A DNA stretch of 64,000 nucleotides, from positions 2,149,001-2,213,000 of the forward strand of contig NZ_CP027231.1 of NCBI RefSeq assembly GCF_002998435.1, in the 5' to 3' direction. This document shows, one piece after another, positions 10,973-19,253 of this stretch. Numbering within the stretch: the stretch's first letter is position 1; each line of letters opens with the position of its first letter. This DNA is from Bacteroides zoogleoformans. GTDB lineage: Bacteria; Bacteroidota; Bacteroidia; Bacteroidales; Bacteroidaceae. The position numbers and the translations under genes were made by a program. Under the pieces are notes generated by a model. It saw nothing but the letters and a program-made list of their open reading frames with translations, was not told the origin of the DNA and searched no databases.

Positions 10973-11903
10973 CACGGCTTTTTCATTTAAAACTACTTGT
11001 AGTTCCGGGGAAAAGCGTTATTTTCGCACATAACGATGCCGAAGCACCGTCTTCGGTGTTTCTTTTTAATCATGTAAAAGATTTTTTAATAGGCGGATTT
11101 CAAGAGCGACGTGATGTCTATTTTGTCTTCCACCTTGATTTTTGCAGCAGCAAAAATAGTCATTATTTATCTGATATACAAGTATTTGCATTTAATAATA
11201 GTAAAAAAGAAACACTTTGGCTGTCCGAGTGGCAGCACCATGAAACATCTGAGGGAGTTCGTAACTTCAGTACCTGAATACCGTAGAACCGGGAAAGGCA
11301 ATTTCAAGCATAAACTTGAAGACATACTTATGCTTGTCATATTGGGCAGTCTCAGCAAGTGTATCCCCAGAGCCGAGATAATCGGGTTTGGCAAACGATA
11401 TTTGAAACGCTTTCACTCAATGGGTATCCTGGTGGGCGGCTTGCCGTCAGAGGCCACGCTATGTCGTGTGTTCAAAAGCATAGATGATGAAGCGATGGCT
11501 TGTCGTATGTCCGCGTTCGTCGATTCCTTCCGCAAGGAACTCCCCAACAAGGAGGCTGAGATTATTTGTGTGGACGGTAAAGCCATGAGAGGCACCGTGC
11601 ATGAAAACGGACGTAATCCGGATATAGTATCAGCCTATTCACTCAATTCCGGGATTACTCTCGCTACGGATGCATGCGAGAAGAAGAGCAACGAGATTAA
11701 ATCGGTTCCCAGATTACTGGATAAAATAGAGATCTCCGGCTGCATCGTCACCGCTGATGCAATGTCTTTCCAGAAATCAATCATAGACAAGATCAGGGAA
11801 AAGGGAGGAGACTTTGTCATCGAGCTTAAAGCAAACCAAAAATCCCTGCGTTACGTACTTGGGGATTATGCACATAAATCAAAGTTTAAATGAAAAAGCC
11901 GTG
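10973..11903 (+). mobile_element. internally deleted ISAs1-like insertion sequence
   Basis: The 931-bp element has terminal inverted repeats: CACGGCTTTTTCATTTAAA plus ACT at 10973-10994, and its complement (one A shorter) at 11883-11903. It is flanked by a 9-bp direct duplication CTTGAGGGC (10964-10972 and 11904-11912), a proper target site duplication. The transposase inside lacks its C-terminal third and its stop codon lies within the right inverted repeat. ISAs1 elements are normally about 1.2-1.4 kb, so this is a deletion derivative that keeps both ends. Confidence 0.85.
11240..11893 (+). pseudogene. ISAs1 family transposase, C-terminally truncated
   Basis: A 217-residue frame with the ISAs1/H-repeat transposase layout: an N-terminal accessory domain (VPEYRRTGKGNFKHKLEDIL), then the RNase H-like catalytic core with the first Asp in ICVDGKAMRG, the second Asp in IVTADAMSFQ, and the GGDFVIELKANQKSLR segment that follows it. 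The third acidic residue (family motif around HGRIE) and the rest of the core are missing: the frame runs into the right terminal repeat and stops. The frame is open from 11111, but the family homology begins at about MKHLREFV, so I use the ATG at 11240. It should be catalytically inactive. Confidence 0.85.
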
Positions 11904-11994
11904 CTTGAGGGCATCATCAAGCAAGTAGACCATTAGTTATTATGGACAGCAACTCCATTGCAAAGTACGGTTCCGTAGGTAAGTAGAGAACTAA

Positions 11995-13480
11995 TTGGTA
12001 CCCTTGAGTCCACATAGAAGATTATCTCAGTTCAATACCTTCGGGCTTGATGATGTTTTGTTAAACCCTCAAAGTTATATCATTTATGGTAAAAAAGCGA
12101 AAAAGAATAAAACAGGCAAAGGATTAAAGTTGGAAGTTGTTAACCCCAACGCCTGTGGGATTAATGTTTCATCCACAGAAATGCAAGTCTGTGTTCCCGA
12201 AGATCGTGATGGGGACAATAATCGTTGTTTCGGCACATTCACAGAAGATTTATATCTGATTGCCGACTGGTTAAAATCCTGTGGGATAGACACGGTGGCT
12301 ATGAAATCCACAGTTGTTTACCGGGTTCAACTGTACATGATCTTGGAGGATTTCGGCTTTGACGTTTTGTTGGTTAATGCCAAAGCCATCAAAAACATCG
12401 GTGAGAAGAAAATGGATGAGGTGGATGCCGAGTGGATCATGCTCCTACATAGTTACGGTTTACTTAAAGCTAGTTTTCAACCGGATAATCAGGCACGTCG
12501 CATTCGCAATCTCTCCCATCACCGGGATAATCTGATGAAGTCGGATAGCCGGGAAGTCCTGCACATGCAAAAAGTAATGGAATTGATGAATATGAAACTA
12601 ACGCATGTAATTAGTGATATACTGGGTAAATCCGGGCAGGCTATCATCCCGGCTATTATCAGTGGAGAGCGGGATGCCCGGATATTAGCCTCTCTGGCAG
12701 ACCCACGATGTAAGTCTTCTAAAGAAACCATTGAAAAATCTCTCGTGGCCAATTGAGATCAGGATTTGTTGTTTATGCTTGGACAGAGCTTTGATCTTTA
12801 TCACTACTTGCAAACTCAAATGAAAGATTGTGAGAAACAGATCGAGGCCATTTTGGAAGAATATACATCTTTTGAACAGTCGCAGCAAGAGGATGTCAGA
12901 GAATGCCCAAGATCAAAGAAAGTTAAAGCCAGAAAGAATATGATATCCATCGATATAGAAGATTATGCTTACAGGATTTGGGGAGTTAATTTGGCTCGTG
13001 TATACGGTATCAGTGATGCGGCACTCTTGAGGCTGGTAGGGGGAATTAGGGCATGACTTCACTGTAAAGTTTGCCACGTACAAAGAGGCCTGTTGCTGGG
13101 CAAATGTTACTCCGAATAATAAAATATCGGGAGGGAAATTGCTCTCCAGCAAAGTCCCCAAAAGGAAAAACCCTGTCGGGTTGATTTTGCGTTCATTTGC
13201 CAACTCCCTGAAAGCAAGCAAAATACCATTAGGATTTTACTTCCGCAAAATACAGGCCAAAAGTGGTTATATTCCGGCAATCATAGCCACAGCAAACAAG
13301 CTGGGAAGAATCATATATACCATGGTGAAAAACAAAGTTAAATTTGATGAATCCCTCATGCAAGTCAATGAAGAAGAAAGACTCCGCAGAAAGCTCATCA
13401 GAACACAGATGGAACTTGACAGGCTACAGAATCAAATCAACAAAAAAGTTCCTATGTTTAAAATCGGAAGTGACGGATAA
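11995..13480 (+). pseudogene. IS110 family transposase, decayed copy 1
   Basis: Reads as an IS110-type (DEDD, RuvC-like N-terminus, Transposase_20 C-terminus) protein, interrupted twice: a TGA at 12754-12756 (in place of a Trp codon in VAN-W-DQDL) and an extra G in a five-G run near 13040, after which the sense moves to the next frame (ELGHDFTVKFATYK onward). Active-site positions are also lost: GIDVSS has become GINVSS and the MESTGVYW block reads MKSTVVYR, removing the first Asp and the Glu, while KKMDEVDAEW keeps an Asp. About 90 nt of non-homologous sequence precede the conserved part. It is not functional. Confidence 0.85.
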
Positions 13481-13516
13481 CAGAAGATAGCACTAAAAAA
13501 GCTATACCATTATAGT

Positions 13517-13524
13517 TAACTTTG
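13517..13524 (+). promoter_or_regulatory. -7 element ahead of IS110 copy 2
   Basis: TAACTTTG matches TAnnTTTG 41 nt upstream of the transposase ATG; no -33 element is visible. Confidence 0.3.
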
Positions 13525-13564
13525 TGTGTAACGAAACCAATATTAACTCATAACGATATAGCTT

Positions 13565-14659
13565 ATGAAACGTGTACAAAGTAACACATTAGATTTTAGT
13601 GGACAAAATATTTATGTAGGAATTGATGTCCACTTGAAGAGTTGGTCGGTAGCAATCTTATCAGAACATTCTGTACTGAGGCGATTCAGACAAAATCCAT
13701 AACCGGAAGTGTTGCATAAATATTTGGTAAGCAATTATCCGGGAGCCAATTACTTCTCGTTTTATGAAGCCGGTTTCTGTGGCTTCTGGATACACGGGAG
13801 ATTGACGGATTTGGGTATCAACAACATCGTGGTTAATCCTGCCGATGTTCCGACCATGAGTAAAGAGAAGTTACGTAAGACCGATGCGGTGGATTGTAAC
13901 AAGCTCGCTCGTGAGTAACGTTCCGGTTCGTTGGAAGGGATATATATTCCGGGGACTGACATCCTGGAAATGCGCTCTTTGATAAGACTGAGAAACCTGA
14001 TAGTAAAAGACAGCACACGTGCCAAGAACCGTATCAAGTCTTTGCTTCGTTTTCATGGTGTGGAAATACCGTAAGAGTTTACCCGCTGTTCCATAGGCTG
14101 CTGGTCGAAACGTTTTCTGAACTGGCTGCACTCGCTTGAACTATCAACGGAGTATGGCAAGAAAACACTGGAACTTCATCTTGAACAGTTCATCCGTTTG
14201 AGGAAGATGCTCTTACAGGAAACACGTGCCATCCGTGAAATATCCCGGAAAGCTCCATTTGACAAACCGATACACCTGCTGACATCAGTTCCGGGTATAG
14301 GTATTACAACCGCTGCTACCCTGATGGTCGAGATTGACGATATTGTCCGTTTCAGCAATGCGGACCATTTAGCCTCTTTCATTGGCTTGGTTCCCATGTG
14401 TCACTCCAGTGGTGATAATGATAATGTAGGATATATCACACCCCGTCGCCACTTTATGCTCCGGTGTCTGTTGGTGGAAGTCGCCTGGATTGCCATCCGA
14501 AAAGATCCGGCGATGACGATGGCTTACACGGAATACAGAAAACGGATGAATCCTCAAAAGGCTATTGTAAAGATTGCCCGCCGGTTGGTAAACAGACTAT
14601 ATTATGAATTATCCAACTTTGTTTGGATTTTAAATGGAAAGCATCATGGGGGGATATAG
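13565..14659 (+). pseudogene. IS110 family transposase, decayed copy 2
   Basis: A single continuous frame of 364 codons is broken only by three TAA codons at 13700, 13916 and 14072. The catalytic residues remain: YVGIDVHLKSWSVA (first Asp), FYEAGFCGFW (Glu) and LRKTDAVDCNKLA (Asp pair). The C-terminal Transposase_20 domain (LTSVPGIGITTAATLMVEI, then DHLASFIGLVP) is intact, ending in LVNRLYYELSN. It is a different IS110 lineage from copy 1 next door. Nonsense decay is the simplest explanation. Confidence 0.85.
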
Positions 14660-14681
14660 AAGATAATCATAACTACTGAAT

Positions 14682-14717
14682 ATCATTTTATATTGTTATA
14701 AAGCAATATAAAATGAT
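14682..14717. terminator. perfect 14-bp hairpin at IS110 right end
   Basis: ATCATTTTATATTG (14682-14695) and its exact complement (14704-14717) flank an 8-nt loop just after the transposase stop. It is AT-only-rich and followed by GTTAGATAAAT, so it could be a terminator or a structural part of the element end. Confidence 0.45.
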
Positions 14718-15089
14718 GTTAGATAAATACTTCGAAGTTTTACCGTTTTTCGTAACTTCAAGTGAAATTCGGTGTGTTCCGACACTTATCAAAAAATGGC
14801 GATGTACGAGTTTGCCATGAGTTCCTTAAAAGTCCTCCACCCATTGAGTGTGAATGAAATGGATGTCTTCGTCGTATCGGCCCCTAATAACGGTAGTTTT
14901 TGGGAAATCTTAGCATAAAGTGAGTTCATCTTTACTTTATACTTTGAAAAATAAATGTTTTTATCAAAAAACCGACCGATTTTTAGTAAAAAAGAATAGA
15001 AGTGAACTAATAAATTCACTTTAATAGGTATGTGCAATTCCTGAAATAGCCGTTTTTAGGTATTGAAAATATGCGTATAAGCCACTTTC
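14718..15089. other. intergenic region, nothing supported
   Basis: AT-rich sequence between the IS remnants and the lipopeptide promoter. It contains a short inverted repeat near 14733-14761 and an 82-codon minus-strand frame (15037-14789) with no recognisable features, which I do not accept as a gene. Confidence 0.3.
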
Positions 15090-15122
15090 TTTGCAAAAAA
15101 TAATATTGTCAATGTATTTTTG
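15090..15122 (+). promoter_or_regulatory. promoter of the small lipopeptide/membrane-protein unit
   Basis: TTTG (15090-15093), a 21-nt spacer and TATTTTTG (15115-15122) match the Bacteroides promoter consensus, with a predicted start near 15129 and the GTG start at 15149. Confidence 0.65.
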
Positions 15123-15148
15123 TTTAATCTATAAAAATCTACATTTAT

Positions 15149-15480
15149 GTGAAAACGAACAAAATTTATTTTACAGCATTTGTGTTGCTCTTATTAGTAT
15201 GTTCTTGTACACAAGAAGCTGCGATTCAACAAGTTTCGAAAAGTGAGAGAGTCTCTGTTTCGCTTCTATCGAATGGTGGGAAAAGAACCCCAATATTCTG
15301 CCTGATGATAGTAAGGTTGCTCCTTGGGTAGCTGCAGACCTTGCCGGTGCTTTAGTGGGAGAAGTGACCGGAGCCATATCCTTTGGAAAATTAAATGGGA
15401 AATCCGTATTGGCAGGTGCCGTGAGTGGCTCTACCGGAGCTGTCGGTAAAGGAGCCAAGTTAATATCTAAAATCCTATGA
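15149..15480 (+). pseudogene. small Gly/Ala-rich secreted lipopeptide, frameshifted (bacteriocin-like)
   Basis: The N-terminal frame encodes a lipoprotein signal (LLLLVCSCTQE, lipobox Cys near residue 20). After about residue 38 the sense continues one base back (SIEWWEKNPNILPDDSK, then APWVAADLAGALVGEVTGAI and a Gly/Ala/Ser-rich tail ending AKLISKIL) to a stop at 15478. Restoring one base near 15250-15264 gives about 110 residues. The small exported precursor with an aromatic segment followed by a glycine-zipper-like stretch resembles small bacteriocin-like peptides; this is inference. The stop overlaps the next gene's ATG. Start is GTG. The frameshift may be genuine or a sequencing error. 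Confidence 0.55.
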
Positions 15481-15662
15481 AAACAGTCATAATATATTCA
15501 TTTGTCATACTTCTGCTTGGTATAATAATTTATGTACCAGTATTATATTCTATATATACCACAGAATTTGCGATTACACTTTTTTTTACTATACTACTTG
15601 CTGACGTCATAGGACAATGGATAAGAAAAAGAAAAAAAGAACATGATTTTTCTCAGCATTGA
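15477..15662 (+). CDS. small two-helix membrane protein (possible immunity protein)
   Basis: A 61-residue protein with two transmembrane helices (about residues 3-25 and 31-48) and a short strongly basic cytoplasmic tail (WIRKRKKEHD). It overlaps the preceding lipopeptide frame by 4 bp (ATGA), so translation is probably coupled, and its stop lies at the start of a terminator hairpin. Tiny basic-tailed membrane proteins immediately after a small exported peptide are typical of bacteriocin immunity proteins; no family was recognised, so this role is inferred from context only. Confidence 0.55.
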   Translation: MKTVIIYSFVILLLGIIIYVPVLYSIYTTEFAITLFFTILLADVIGQWIRKRKKEHDFSQH

Positions 15663-15690
15663 AAGGCTTATGCTTTTCAATGCTGATTTT
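15653..15690 (+). terminator. terminator of the small-protein unit
   Basis: TCAGCATTGAAA (15653-15664) pairs perfectly with TTTCAATGCTGA (15675-15686), followed by TTTTAT. The left arm overlaps the stop of the 61-residue protein. Confidence 0.7.
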
Positions 15691-15696
15691 ATCCCG

Positions 15697-15743
15697 AATC
15701 GGTCATTAGAAAATGAGTGTAACACTATTCCTAATGACCGATT
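15697..15743. repeat. second inverted repeat after the small-protein unit
   Basis: AATCGGTCATTAG (15697-15709) and CTAATGACCGATT (15731-15743) are perfect inverted arms with a 21-nt loop. It may back up the upstream terminator or stop transcription from the opposite side. Confidence 0.5.
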
Positions 15744-15901
15744 TGGGTTTATGTTGACAGATAAAAAGATGAACTCATACAATATTATTCGCAGTTAAAA
15801 TGGAATAAAATGAGTAATTGGCTTTCAACTTTCAGATGAGATAAGATGGAGGAGGAATGTCTTGCTGTGTCATCAACCGCTGATCACTCACCCCTAACCG
15901 C

Positions 15902-16837
15902 TCATCTCACCCTTTTCCACATCCTCTCCCACCGATAGCCGTCAAGAAGTCCCGTCCCCTCTTCTTTGGAGAACCAGACGAAAGCGGCTTTACCGATGAT
16001 GTGGTCTTTGGGAACAAAGCCGAAAAGGCGGGAGTCTGAGAGGTTGATGGAGTTGTTGGCACTCATCCAATAGTAATCTTTGGTAAAATAGCAGTGCAAT
16101 GCAGGCTTGCCATCCACGTAGAGGGTATCGTTCTTTATCTCGGCCTGCTTCTTCTCGTGCAGAAGCAAGGTGTTGCAAAGCAGAGCCATGTTCCACGGAT
16201 AAACACGCACGGCCCGGTCTTTGCGGGGAACAATCAAGGGCTTCACTGCCTCGATGGAGTCATCCCTGCCCATAGGCTCTATCCAGCACTTTCCGTTCAT
16301 GACCTGTTCCAGCAGGTAGTATTCGTAGCGGCTGAAGCTGCGTATGCTTTTCACCGAATCTTGCCCCAATAGCTTATCGGGGGCAATGGAAAGCAACTGG
16401 AGTAGCGAGTCTAATTGATGCTCTTTCCCTTTGGGGTAAGAGTAGAGGAATTTCTGGTCGGGGGCGTTCTTCTCGGAAGAAACTACGGAGAAGAGCGAAT
16501 CTATCAGCAAGGTGTCGCCCGGCATACCGATGCAACGGCCGATGAATACCTGCCGCCGCTCTATGGGCATTGTGGAAGTGCCGGCCGGATTATTGAACAC
16601 CACGATATCCTCTTTCTGTACGGGTCTTTCTGCCCAACGATGATAGCCCCACAAACCCATGAAAGGCAGGCGCAGGCCATAGCTCCATTTGTTCACAAGT
16701 ATGCGTTCGCCGCGATAGAGCGAGTTCTCCATGCCCGAAGAGGGGATGAGGCAGGACGTGGCAACACAACCCCGGAGCAACACTACGGCGAGTATCACTC
16801 CGACGATTGTCAAGGCTGCCCTTCCTGCTTTCTTCAT
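15902..16837 (-). CDS. signal peptidase I homologue lacking the catalytic Ser/Lys dyad
   Basis: A 311-residue inner-membrane protein of the S26 family with an N-terminal membrane anchor. The family boxes are present but altered: the serine box (normally P-S-G-S-M) reads IPSSGMENSL, putting Gly35 at the nucleophile position. The lysine box (normally Y-V-K-R) reads VFIGRCIGMPGDTL, putting Gly100 where the general-base Lys belongs. The GDN of the last box reads ANN, while DSR is kept. The neighbouring paralogue has both residues. It is therefore probably a non-catalytic partner or regulator, not an active peptidase. It lies 19 bp downstream of that paralogue in the same operon. Confidence 0.85.
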   Translation of the reverse strand: MKKAGRAALTIVGVILAVVLLRGCVATSCLIPSSGMENSLYRGERILVNKWSYGLRLPFMGLWGYHRWAERPVQKEDIVVFNNPAGTSTMPIERRQVFIGRCIGMPGDTLLIDSLFSVVSSEKNAPDQKFLYSYPKGKEHQLDSLLQLLSIAPDKLLGQDSVKSIRSFSRYEYYLLEQVMNGKCWIEPMGRDDSIEAVKPLIVPRKDRAVRVYPWNMALLCNTLLLHEKKQAEIKNDTLYVDGKPALHCYFTKDYYWMSANNSINLSDSRLFGFVPKDHIIGKAAFVWFSKEEGTGLLDGYRWERMWKRVR

Positions 16838-16856
16838 GGCCTTACTTCGGATACGG

Positions 16857-18350
16857 TTATTTGATGTTGTCTACCCACTTGAATATGCGGTTCCAGCGAA
16901 TCTTGCCGTCGAGCCAACCACGGTCTTTATCGAGCGAGAGCCAAACCACGATAGGCTTGCCCACCACGTGGTCTTCGGGCACGAAGCCCCAGTAGCGCGA
17001 GTCGGCGGAGTTGTGGCGGTTGTCGCCCATCATCCAGTAGTAATCCATCTTAAAGGTATAGGTATCTGTCTTCCCGCCGTTGATGTAGATACCATCAGGC
17101 TTCAGTTCCAGCCGATTGCCTTCGTAGGCAGTGATGCAGCGCTCGTAGAGGGGCAGGTTGTCGGCGGTGAGGCGGACGGTGGCTCCATTGGCGGGAATCC
17201 ATACCGGACCGTAGTCGTCGCGTGTCCAGCCGGTGTGGAGGTTCAACGGATACATCTGTCCGGAATATAAATCGGGCTCTTTCACGATGCGGCTGACCAG
17301 TTTTTTGTTCCCCGACAGCGTGTCATACATCTTCCGGGTGAGCGGCAGGTGATAGACCGGCGTCAGTCGGCCTTGCGCGTCGCGGCGGTCAAGCCCCATA
17401 TCAAGCAATCCTTCCTCCCAATTGAGGTCGCTGCTCATCAGCATCCGGTCGTCCTTGCTGATGCCCAGTTCGATGAACATCTCTTCCGGAATGTAAGGGC
17501 CGGTGGTCTGCACAAAGTAGTTGAACTGCATCTCCTGCGGATTCACGGCGGGTGTCCCGTTGATATACACTTGTCCGTCTTTGATTTGCAGCGTGTCGCC
17601 CGGCAAGCCGATGCAACGTTTCACGTAGTTCTCGCGGCGGTCTACGGGACGCACCACGATGTCGCCGTACATCTGCGGATTGGAACGGATGAGGTTGCGT
17701 CCGGCGTTGTAGTACAACTCGTAAACGGTGCGTTGGCGGTCTCGCGTCAGGCTGTCCATATTTACTTTGTTGGGATAGATGCGCTTGCCCTCCTCATAGG
17801 CAAGGCTGTAAAAGTCGGTCTGCTGGAAGTTGGTTGCCACGGTGTCGCCGGCGGGGAAGTTGAACACCACGATGTCGTTGCGCTGCACCCGGCCGAATCC
17901 CGACACGCGTTTGTACTTCCATTGCGGCCATTCGATGTACGACTTGCAGTTCAGTATGGGCAGCGTATGCTGCGCCAACGGCATGGAGAGCGGTGTGTTG
18001 GGCACGCGCGGCCCATAGCTCATCTTGCTGACGTAGAGGAAATCGCCCACTAACAGCGACTTCTCTAACGAAGAAGAAGGTATCTGGTAGTTTTGAAACA
18101 CATAAATATTTACGAAGTAGACGGCCACCAAGGCAAATACGATGGCATCTACCCAGCTCATCACGCTGCGCACAGCCGGATTCCTGACCTTCTTCCACCA
18201 TCCCCACGATATCTTCTTGCTGATATAGACGTCGAAAATGAAAGGCAGTACAATCAGTCCCCACCAGCTTCTTACCCAGACGAGGAAGAGCAGATAGAGC
18301 AGGGCTGCGATAGCGAATTTAATCCATTGGGCACGTGTTGCTTTTCTCAT
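16857..18350 (-). CDS. lepB: signal peptidase I
   Basis: A 497-residue S26A signal peptidase, larger than the E. coli enzyme (324). Two or three N-terminal membrane segments (about residues 12-40 and 65-83) precede the catalytic domain. The nucleophile box IPSSSLEKSLLVGDF supplies Ser94 and the base box ENYVKRCIGLPGDTL supplies Lys244. The last box reads GDNRHNSADSRYWGFVPEDH. A long insertion lies between the boxes. It cleaves Sec/Tat signal peptides at the periplasmic face. It is transcribed after dapB (36 bp gap) and before a catalytically degenerate paralogue. Confidence 0.93.
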   Translation of the reverse strand: MRKATRAQWIKFAIAALLYLLFLVWVRSWWGLIVLPFIFDVYISKKISWGWWKKVRNPAVRSVMSWVDAIVFALVAVYFVNIYVFQNYQIPSSSLEKSLLVGDFLYVSKMSYGPRVPNTPLSMPLAQHTLPILNCKSYIEWPQWKYKRVSGFGRVQRNDIVVFNFPAGDTVATNFQQTDFYSLAYEEGKRIYPNKVNMDSLTRDRQRTVYELYYNAGRNLIRSNPQMYGDIVVRPVDRRENYVKRCIGLPGDTLQIKDGQVYINGTPAVNPQEMQFNYFVQTTGPYIPEEMFIELGISKDDRMLMSSDLNWEEGLLDMGLDRRDAQGRLTPVYHLPLTRKMYDTLSGNKKLVSRIVKEPDLYSGQMYPLNLHTGWTRDDYGPVWIPANGATVRLTADNLPLYERCITAYEGNRLELKPDGIYINGGKTDTYTFKMDYYWMMGDNRHNSADSRYWGFVPEDHVVGKPIVVWLSLDKDRGWLDGKIRWNRIFKWVDNIK

Positions 18351-18386
18351 TGTATATGGTTGTTTGATTGATGATGTCCGATGATT

Positions 18387-19154
18387 CTATTGATTTTTCA
18401 GGAAAGAGAACAAGTCGCTCATCCCGAGATAGCCGTGGTGTTCCGCCGTGTACTCGGCGGCAAGTACGGCGCCCAGCGCAAAGCCTTTGCGGTTTTTGGC
18501 ATCGTGGGTGATAGTGATGCTGTCGGCCTCGGAGTCGTAGCGGATGGTGTGTATGCCCGGCACTTCGCCCTCGCGGATGGAGCTGACGGGCAGCTCGCGA
18601 GCGTCACATCGGCCGGTGCCCGAAACGGTTCCGTCCGGAGCACGGAAAGTTCCTTTCACCCATTTGTCCTTGCGGTCGAGGTTCTCGATGATGCCCTCGG
18701 CAAGGGTGATGGCCGTGCCGCTGGGGGCGTCCAGTTTATGGATGTGGTGCGTCTCGCTCATGGTCACGTCGTAGGCGGGGAAGCGGTTCATGATCTTTGC
18801 CAGATACTTGTTCACGGCCGAGAAGACGGCCACCCCCAAGCTGAAGTTGGACGACCAGAACAGTGTTTTGCCGCTCTCGGTGCAAAGGCGTTTCACCTCT
18901 TCGCCATGTTCGGCCATCCAGCCCGTGCTGCCCGAAACGAGCTTTACGCCCGCCCTGAAGGTCTTCATGTAGTTGGTGTATGCCACCATGGGGTTAGTGA
19001 ATTCTATGGCGACATCGGCGCTCTTGAAAGCAGCCGAATCGAAGTCTTCCTGATTGTCCACATCGATGATGCAGACGATTTCGTGTCCGCGGTCGAGGGC
19101 AATCCGCTCAATCTCCCTGCCCATTTTTCCGTAACCGATTAGTGCGATTTTCAT
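18387..19154 (-). CDS. dapB: 4-hydroxy-tetrahydrodipicolinate reductase
   Basis: A 255-residue NAD(P)H-dependent reductase of the lysine/diaminopimelate pathway. The N-terminal Rossmann motif IALIGYGKMGREIE is followed by VAIEFTNP and GSTGW. The middle segment ETHHIHKLDAPSGTA contains the catalytic His/Lys region of the DapB signature. I start at MKIALIGYG (19154); the frame extends seven residues upstream. The N-terminus is on the divergent promoter region shared with the DUF2851 gene, and two signal peptidase homologues follow in the same direction. Confidence 0.93.
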   Translation of the reverse strand: MKIALIGYGKMGREIERIALDRGHEIVCIIDVDNQEDFDSAAFKSADVAIEFTNPMVAYTNYMKTFRAGVKLVSGSTGWMAEHGEEVKRLCTESGKTLFWSSNFSLGVAVFSAVNKYLAKIMNRFPAYDVTMSETHHIHKLDAPSGTAITLAEGIIENLDRKDKWVKGTFRAPDGTVSGTGRCDARELPVSSIREGEVPGIHTIRYDSEADSITITHDAKNRKGFALGAVLAAEYTAEHHGYLGMSDLFSFLKNQ

Positions 19155-19201
19155 TCTTCTTATTTTATTATTCATTCAGTTTATCAGCGAAGTATAGGTC
19201 G

Positions 19202-19227
19202 CAAAGATAATCTTTTTCTTACATTTG
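19202..19227. promoter_or_regulatory. divergent -7 elements (dapB and DUF2851)
   Basis: TATCTTTG on the minus strand (19209-19202) faces dapB; TACATTTG on the plus strand (19220-19227) faces the DUF2851 gene. Both match TAnnTTTG and are 10 bp apart, so the two promoters would compete. No -33 elements are clear. Confidence 0.5.
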
Positions 19228-19253
19228 CGCCCAACATTAACGTCTTGTTAACA

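Noticed and set aside
13565..14659. Stop-codon recoding in IS110 copy 2
   Set aside because: All other genes in the window use TAA as a normal stop, and the neighbour is visibly decayed; simple nonsense mutation is more likely.
14789..15037. 82-codon minus-strand frame next to the IS remnants
   Set aside because: No start context, no domains, no promoter and low-complexity AT-rich sequence.
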